From Aphelocoma coerulescens (Eukaryota > Chordata > Aves > Passeriformes > Corvidae), in NCBI RefSeq assembly GCF_041296385.1, contig NW_027183981.1, positions 2,234,501 to 2,298,500 on the forward strand: DNA of 64,000 nt, given 5' to 3'. The position numbers and the translations under genes were made by a program. Shown here in pieces: positions 57,712 through 64,000 of the stretch. Under the pieces are notes generated by a model. The model was not told the DNA's origin and ran no database searches. It saw nothing but the letters and a program-made list of their open reading frames with translations. The number at the start of each line of letters is the position of its first letter. The first letter of the stretch is position 1.

Positions 57712-58776
57712 ATGTCTGTCCCGGACAAAAATCCATCATGTCCAAGGTGTCTGACCCGGTTTACTAATACGCTGGGGTTAACAGACCATCTAAAGACGTC
57801 CCATGGCTGTAATAAGATCTGGTTTAGGTGCTCTAAGTGTGGTAAACAAAATCTGAAATACCACAGTATCTCCTGTCATGTCCCTCGGTGCAAAGGTGAA
57901 GGATTTGTGGCCCCTACGGGTAGCTGGGTCTGTGAGGTGTGCTCTAGAGGTTTTGCTACAAAGATTGGACTGGGACAGCACAAGAGGTTACAACATCCTC
58001 TTGTGCGTAATGTGGAACGGATAGCTGCCTCTCACCCCAAAGAAACATCTTTGCGGGGGGCCCATAAGAAGGTATGGACCGAGGAGGAAGAGGCTCTCCT
58101 GAATCAATTGGTGGTTAAGTTTGCTGGTAGCAGGAACATCAATCAGCTAATAGCGGAGCACTTGCCATCTAAGACGCCAAAGCAGATTAGTGACAAAAGA
58201 CGCCTTCTAGGAAAAGGTCCCTCAAAGAAAGTTCGATTTAGAGAAGGCGGGGCTGTAGGCAGAGAAGAACCTCCCCAATCTGCTAAGGGGCAAAGTGAGG
58301 GACGCTTGGTGCTCCACTATCATGATATCATCAAGCTGAAGCTATCGGCCGGCGAGTTCACCGTGTGTCAGGAGGCCTTTGAGAAAATAATGCAGGGGCA
58401 AGATCCGCAATCAGTGGTGAACGAAGTGTATGAGAAGTTTCGGGATAGCCAGGATAGGCTTAACCATAAAGTGTCTAAGCCGCGAAGGCCCCGGGGGCCT
58501 CGAGGCCAAAAAGCATCCGGGGTGACAACTAAACGGATGCAGAAAAGGGCCGTTAAGCGAGGAAAATATCTGAGATATCAGAGGTTGTTTCAGATACATA
58601 GAGGGAGGTTGGCACGGGTTATTTTGGATAACACGGAAGCCCTGCAGTGCCAAATACCATCTGGTGTTATCCACAGTGCACATTTAAAGAGAGATGGGAA
58701 ACATCTGTCTGTTTTAGTGGTCTTGAATCCTTCCCAGTATATAGGGAGGCGGATAACACCATGTTTCGAGACCTGA
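57712..58776 (+). CDS. R2 three-zinc-finger/Myb ORF, C99R (unit 14)
   Basis: One change, Cys99 to Arg (TGT to CGT at 58006), four residues after the last histidine of finger 3 and not a zinc ligand. Confidence 0.87.
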   Translation: MSVPDKNPSCPRCLTRFTNTLGLTDHLKTSHGCNKIWFRCSKCGKQNLKYHSISCHVPRCKGEGFVAPTGSWVCEVCSRGFATKIGLGQHKRLQHPLVRNVERIAASHPKETSLRGAHKKVWTEEEEALLNQLVVKFAGSRNINQLIAEHLPSKTPKQISDKRRLLGKGPSKKVRFREGGAVGREEPPQSAKGQSEGRLVLHYHDIIKLKLSAGEFTVCQEAFEKIMQGQDPQSVVNEVYEKFRDSQDRLNHKVSKPRRPRGPRGQKASGVTTKRMQKRAVKRGKYLRYQRLFQIHRGRLARVILDNTEALQCQIPSGVIHSAHLKRDGKHLSVLVVLNPSQYIGRRITPCFET

Positions 58777-59982
58777 TTTCAGAGAGAGACTGGTAAGAAC
58801 TTGAATGAGATGTGTAAAACCTCCGCTCCTGGGCCAGATGGGATTGCTCTGGGTCATCTTATTAAAATAGACCCTAAGTTCTCCCAGTTGACAGAGATCT
58901 TCAACCTCTGGCTTGCCACCGGAACTTTACCGGACGCGCTGCGGGACTGCCTGACAGTTTTGATACCCAAGTCATCCAATGAGGAGAAACCTGGTGATAT
59001 CAACAACTGGAGGCCTATCACCATTGCTTCAGTGGTGTTTAGGTTGTTCTCCAGGATCGCGAATGCGAGACTGGCCCGTGCATGTCCCATTAACCCCAGA
59101 CAACGGGGTTTTATCAGCGCATCAGGCTGTTCTGAGAACCTTAAGCTGTTACAGCTTTTGGTTAAGAAGGCAAAACAGGAACATAGAAGTTTGGGGGTGG
59201 TATTTGTGGATATTGCCAAGGCATTTGATACCGTTTGCCAGCAGCATATTATAGCTGGTTTGGTTAAGAGGGGAGTTGATTCCCATATAATCCATCTAAT
59301 TGGTGAGATGTACAGGAATATTAAGACGTACATCGTCGCCAAGAATGGGAAAACAGACCCCATTAACACCTGCTCCGGTGTTAAACAGGGCAACCCAATG
59401 TCACTTTTGTTATTCAACCTGGCGCTGGATCCTCTCCTATGTAAACTGGAAACGGAAGGGTGTGGATTCCATCTTGGTGGATTTAAGATTACGGCCATGG
59501 CCTTCGCAGATGATCTGGTGCTTCTGAGCGACTCATGGGAAGGCATGTGTTATAACATCAAAATTTTGGAGACCTTTTGTGAGCTTACTGGTCTCCGAAC
59601 TCAAGAAGAGAAATGCCACGGCTTTTACATCAAGCCGACCAAGGACGCGTATACCATCAGTGACTGTCCTGCTTGGCAAGTTGGAGGGATTCCCCTCAAC
59701 ATGATCAACCCGGGAAGCTCAGAGAAATATCTTGGCACACAGATTGACCCTTGGACCGGTTTCGCTGATCCTGGCCTTCCTACGAAACTTGAAGAATGGC
59801 TTCATCGGATTGGTAGCGCACCACTTAAACCTCTTCAGAAAGCCGATAGGACATATACCATCCCTAGACTGATATATCTGGCTGACCATACCAATGTAAA
59901 AACTGGGCTCCTCGAATCCCTTGACTTGATGATAAAAAAAATCGGTCAAGGAGCGGCTTCATCTCCCAACTTGTACATGTGA
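58777..59982 (+). pseudogene. R2 RT fragment, Thr-to-Ile variant (unit 14)
   Basis: ACT to ATT at 59690, ahead of the KYLG motif; otherwise as unit 1. Confidence 0.92.
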
Positions 59983-60829
59983 TGCCATCCTGTATTCGAG
60001 ATTTAAAGACGGAGGGCTGGGGTTTATCAAATTGGCGGCGCTTATACCTAGTATTCAAGCGCGAAGATTGCACAGATTAGCTCAATCTTCGGATGGGACC
60101 TTGGTTTCTTTTTTGAAGGGTGAACATCTAGAATTGATACATGAGAAATTATGGGTTAAAGCTGGGGGTGTACGAGAGTCCGTCCCCCAAATTTGGGACC
60201 CCATCCCATTGATGGAAGTTGCTAGCGAGGGGAGTGAAGCCTTGTCTGAGTGGGAGGCACCACGTTCCAAGCTTCGCCTTCCTAGGCCCTGTGACTGGCG
60301 GAAGGTGGAATTCAATAAATGGAAACATCTGGTTGCCCAGGGCCATGGGATCGAAAATTTTGAGAATGATAAGATCAGTAATGACTGGTTGATGCATTAC
60401 CGCAGCATCCCTCACAGAAAACTCATAACGGCGCTGCAATTAAGAGCGAAGGTCTACCCCACTCGGGAATTCTTAGCAAGGGGTAGACACGATGTCTGTG
60501 TTCGATCCTGCAGACACTGCGGCGCCGAATATGAATCAGCGTCCCATGTCATCGGAAAATGCCCAATTACTCAGGACGCCAGAATTAAAAGGCATAATTT
60601 CATCTGCGAAACCCTTAGCCGAGAAGCTAAGAGGGAGAATTGGACGGTTTTCCAGGAGCCGCATTTGAGAGATGAAGAAAATGAGTTATTTAAGCCTGAT
60701 TTAATCTTTGTGAAGGATGCTAAGGCACTTGTAGTGGACGTAACAGTGAGATACGAGCACAGCAATTCTTCACTGAAAGGGGCCGCTGTGGAGAAGGCAA
60801 AAAAGTATCCTTCTTCCACAGATTTGTGA
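59936..60829 (+). pseudogene. R2 endonuclease fragment (unit 14)
   Basis: Silent GTC to GTT at 60220; protein as unit 1. Confidence 0.91.
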
Positions 60830-61893
60830 CCTCACTAATGTAACATCTGTAGAGTTCACTGGTTTCCCCTTAGGAGCGCGGGGGAAATGGTATGAGAGGA
60901 ACTCTGAATTGCTACAGGCCTTGGGACTCTCTAAAACGAGGCTAGGGAGACTAGCCCGGGCCCTGGCATCCAGAGCACTCTTCTCTTCTGTAGATATCGT
61001 ACATATGTTCGCAAGCAAAGCCAGATTGTTTGTACCTTTACAATAAAGGCCCCTTCCCTGAGTGGTTCGAGCTGGACAGTGGAATTGGTTTTGGGTGGGA
61101 GGGGTTCACCCGTCATAACGCGTCTTGCCCATATTTGGGCTACAAATTTGGATTCGACCAGGTGGACGGGCCACCTTTACTTAACCCAGAAAAGAAACAT
61201 ACCATTTTATATGTTTATTAAATAGCCATAGTTACTAACTGGGCATAGCTGCAGAGGTCGCACCTCCTCGTGGTCCCGCCGGATACCCGTAAGGGTAACT
61301 AAGTCGACCTCTGCCCCAGTGTGAGTGAGGGGGTAATATCTCCCCTCCCTATTGCTGGACTCGCCACCCAGTGGTAGATTCACAAATCGCAGAAACAAAT
61401 TTATTGGCGCAGCTATTTGCTGTTGCCCAAAGCCTTGTCCACGGGCATTAGTTGGACACAGTCTGCAGGTTGGTCGAGGGTTCCACCTGCAGACTCTGAT
61501 AACCCTCTTTTAGATTTGACCAAACGCCATCTCGGTCTTGACAATGGTACAATCTGTGGCTTTGCGGTACGTGTCTACGGCCACCCAAACTGACCCTTTA
61601 GATCTGTGGGTTAGAGAGGCCAGAATTCCACCACTATCTGTGGTGTTAGAGGAGGAAAGAATCAATCTTGTACCTTTGGAGTTTATAAACTCCAAAGTTG
61701 CTCTTGAAGTTGGGAGCCATCTGGGTAACACCGCAGATTGTCTGGCTGTATTTCCTGAACCTTATGAAATCTTGCCCTTTGGGCTGGTTCAGGAAGAAAT
61801 AAATGGGTGTGAAACAAGAGAAATAGAGGAGCCAATGACACCTGGGACTCCTCCGGGATCAGAGGGGGCGGAACAATTACAGGAACTCCTGTT

Positions 61894-62958
61894 ATGTCTG
61901 TCCCGGACAAAAATCCATCATGTCCAAGGTGTCTGACCCGGTTTACTAATACGCTGGGGTTAACAGACCATCTAAAGACGTCCCATGGCTGTAATAAGAT
62001 CTGGTTTAGGTGCTCTAAGTGTGGTAAACAAAATCTGAAATACCACAGTATCTCCTGTCATGTCCCTCGGTGCAAAGGTGAAGGATTTGTGGCCCCTACG
62101 GGTAGCTGGGTCTGTGAGGTGTGCTCTAGAGGTTTTGCTACAAAGATTGGACTGGGACAGCACAAGAGGTTACAACATCCTCTTGTGCGTAATGTGGAAC
62201 GGATAGCTGCCTCTCACCCCAAAGAAACATCTTTGCGGGGGGCCCATAAGAAGGTATGGACCGAGGAGGAAGAGGCTCTCCTGAATCAATTGGTGGTTAA
62301 GTTTGCTGGTAGCAGGAACATCAATCAGCTAATAGCGGAGCACTTGCCATCTAAGACGCCAAAGCAGATTAGTGACAAAAGACGCCTTCTAGGAAAAGGT
62401 CCCTCAAAGAAAGTTCGATTTAGAGAAGGCGGGGCTGTAGGCAGAGAAGAACCTCCCCAATCTGCTAAGGGGCAAAGTGAGGGACGCTTGGTGCTCCACT
62501 ATCATGATATCATCAAGCTGAAGCTATCGGCCGGCGAGTTCACCGTGTGTCAGGAGGCCTTTGAGAAAATAATGCAGGGGCAAGATCCGCAATCAGTGGT
62601 GAACGAAGTGTATGAGAAGTTTCGGGATAGCCAGGATAGGCTTAACCATAAAGTGTCTAAGCCGCGAAGGCCCCGGGGGCCTCGAGGCCAAAAAGCATCC
62701 GGGGTGACAACTAAACGGATGCAGAAAAGGGCCGTTAAGCGAGGAAAATATCTGAGATATCAGAGGTTGTTTCAGATACATAGAGGGAGGTTGGCACGGG
62801 TTATTTTGGATAACACGGAAGCCCTGCAGTGCCAAATACCATCTGGTGTTATCCACAGTGCACATTTAAAGAGAGATGGGAAACATCTGTCTGTTTTAGT
62901 GGTCTTGAATCCTTCCCAGTATATAGGGAGGCGGATAACACCATGTTTCGAGACCTGA
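61894..62958 (+). CDS. R2 three-zinc-finger/Myb ORF, C99R (unit 15)
   Basis: Shares Cys99 to Arg with unit 14; otherwise identical to unit 1. Confidence 0.87.
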   Translation: MSVPDKNPSCPRCLTRFTNTLGLTDHLKTSHGCNKIWFRCSKCGKQNLKYHSISCHVPRCKGEGFVAPTGSWVCEVCSRGFATKIGLGQHKRLQHPLVRNVERIAASHPKETSLRGAHKKVWTEEEEALLNQLVVKFAGSRNINQLIAEHLPSKTPKQISDKRRLLGKGPSKKVRFREGGAVGREEPPQSAKGQSEGRLVLHYHDIIKLKLSAGEFTVCQEAFEKIMQGQDPQSVVNEVYEKFRDSQDRLNHKVSKPRRPRGPRGQKASGVTTKRMQKRAVKRGKYLRYQRLFQIHRGRLARVILDNTEALQCQIPSGVIHSAHLKRDGKHLSVLVVLNPSQYIGRRITPCFET

Positions 62959-64000
62959 TTTCAGAGAGAGACTGGTAAGAACTTGAATGAGATGTGTAAA
63001 ACCTCCGCTCCTGGGCCAGATGGGATTGCTCTGGGTCATCTTATTAAAATAGACCCTAAGTTCTCCCAGTTGACAGAGATCTTCAACCTCTGGCTTGCCA
63101 CCGGAACTTTACCGGACGCGCTGCGGGACTGCCTGACAGTTTTGATACCCAAGTCATCCAATGAGGAGAAACCTGGTGATATCAACAACTGGAGGCCTAT
63201 CACCATTGCTTCAGTGGTGTTTAGGTTGTTCTCCAGGATCGCGAATGCGAGACTGGCCCGTGCATGTCCCATTAACCCCAGACAACGGGGTTTTATCAGC
63301 GCATCAGGCTGTTCTGAGAACCTTAAGCTGTTACAGCTTTTGGTTAAGAAGGCAAAACAGGAACATAGAAGTTTGGGGGTGGTATTTGTGGATATTGCCA
63401 AGGCATTTGATACCGTTTGCCAGCAGCATATTATAGCTGGTTTGGTTAAGAGGGGAGTTGATTCCCATATAATCCATCTAATTGGTGAGATGTACAGGAA
63501 TATTAAGACGTACATCGTCGCCAAGAATGGGAAAACAGACCCCATTAACACCTGCTCCGGTGTTAAACAGGGCAACCCAATGTCACTTTTGTTATTCAAC
63601 CTGGCGCTGGATCCTCTCCTATGTAAACTGGAAACGGAAGGGTGTGGATTCCATCTTGGTGGATTTAAGATTACGGCCATGGCCTTCGCAGATGATCTGG
63701 TGCTTCTGAGCGACTCATGGGAAGGCATGTGTTATAACATCAAAATTTTGGAGACCTTTTGTGAGCTTACTGGTCTCCGAACTCAAGAAGAGAAATGCCA
63801 CGGCTTTTACATCAAGCCGACCAAGGACGCGTATACCATCAGTGACTGTCCTGCTTGGCAAGTTGGAGGGATTCCCCTCAACATGATCAACCCGGGAAGC
63901 TCAGAGAAATATCTTGGCACACAGATTGACCCTTGGACCGGTTTCGCTGATCCTGGCCTTCCTACGAAACTTGAAGAATGGCTTCATCGGATTGGTAGCG
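62959..64000 (+). pseudogene. R2 RT fragment, cut by window end (unit 15)
   Basis: Contains all RT catalytic motifs through KYLG and the shared Thr-to-Ile variant (63872). It continues past the window edge. Confidence 0.9.

Larger units (their letters stand above)
57041..61222 (+). mobile_element. R2 unit 14
   Basis: Complete unit. Leader ORF 57362-57754, tail 60807-61046, ribozyme 57069-57132. Variants: T to C at 58006 (Cys to Arg after finger 3) and C to T at 59690 (Thr to Ile in RT), both shared with unit 15, plus a private CpG C-to-T at 60220 (silent, Val). Confidence 0.94.
1..64000 (+). repeat. Tandem array of a degenerate R2 retrotransposon (4182-bp satellite-like unit, about 15.3 copies)
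   Basis: The same 4182-bp sequence recurs head to tail across the whole window. For example, the in-frame TGA before the RT region recurs at 233, 4415, 8597, 12779 and so on, with constant spacing except one 4175-bp interval. All copies are in the + orientation and abut directly, with no spacer, rDNA or other gene between them. I placed unit boundaries where the 3' UTR ends and the bases TAGCCA begin, which is the start of the 28S sequence just downstream of the canonical R2 site. Copies are nearly identical and share the same ORF-breaking lesions, so they descend from one already defective element. Both array ends lie outside the window. Whether the array is chromosomal, extrachromosomal or partly an assembly product cannot be decided from the sequence. 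Confidence 0.97.
61223..64000 (+). mobile_element. R2 unit 15, 3'-truncated by the window edge
   Basis: 5' two-thirds of a unit. Ribozyme 61251-61314, leader ORF 61544-61936. Shares 62188 (C) and 63872 (T) with unit 14 and has a private C to T at 61500 in the 5' UTR. The window ends inside the RT region. Confidence 0.93.

Noticed and set aside
1..64000. Bacterial reverse transcriptase system (retron, group II intron, DGR) or CRISPR-like array
   Set aside because: Three zinc fingers, Myb, RT and a CCHC/restriction-like endonuclease in one frame are specific to animal R2 elements; the period of 4.2 kb is a whole element.

Overview
The window is a single head-to-tail tandem array of one sequence: an R2-clade, 28S-rDNA-specific non-LTR retrotransposon. 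It has 14 complete units and two partial ones, and no unrelated DNA between them. The period is 4182 bp, except for one 4175-bp unit carrying a 7-bp deletion. All units lie on the + strand and differ by only a handful of substitutions that I could find by eye. Both ends of the window lie inside the array, so neither flank is visible. The host is an animal, because R2 elements belong to metazoan rDNA. Three N-terminal zinc fingers place it in the three-finger (A-type) R2 group. Many unit-specific substitutions are C-to-T at CpG, which suggests a CpG-methylated genome such as a vertebrate (inference).

Each unit has the same layout (coordinates for unit 1, 2682-6863). The junction (2682-2709) carries short 28S-like matches. 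Next is an HDV-like self-cleaving ribozyme fold (2710-2773), then the rest of the 5' UTR, which includes an 11-bp hairpin. The R2 reading frame follows in five pieces: a 130-aa leader ORF (3003-3395), zinc fingers plus Myb (3353-4417), reverse transcriptase (4418-5623), zinc knuckle plus restriction-like endonuclease (5577-6470), and a short C-terminal tail (6448-6687). A 176-bp 3' UTR ends the unit.

The pieces are separated by an in-frame TGA (4415-4417), a one-base frameshift at an A8 run (5575-5582), a one-base frameshift near 6448-6456, and probably a frameshift between the leader and the zinc-finger ORF. All units I can compare share these lesions. The element was therefore already broken when it was amplified, and the amplification was by DNA-level tandem duplication, unequal exchange or rolling-circle copying rather than by independent retrotransposition. 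No 28S gene sequence beyond a few bases is present, so this is an R2-derived satellite and not ordinary R2-interrupted rDNA.

In an active R2, the zinc fingers and Myb domain bind the 28S target, the endonuclease nicks it, the reverse transcriptase copies the R2 RNA from the nick, and the ribozyme releases the R2 RNA from the rRNA co-transcript. Here every unit still encodes an uninterrupted 354-aa three-finger/Myb protein, while the enzymatic part is interrupted. The ribozyme keeps a strand complementary to 28S rRNA but lacks its partner inside the array. I compared units by reading, not by alignment, so the variant lists may be incomplete.
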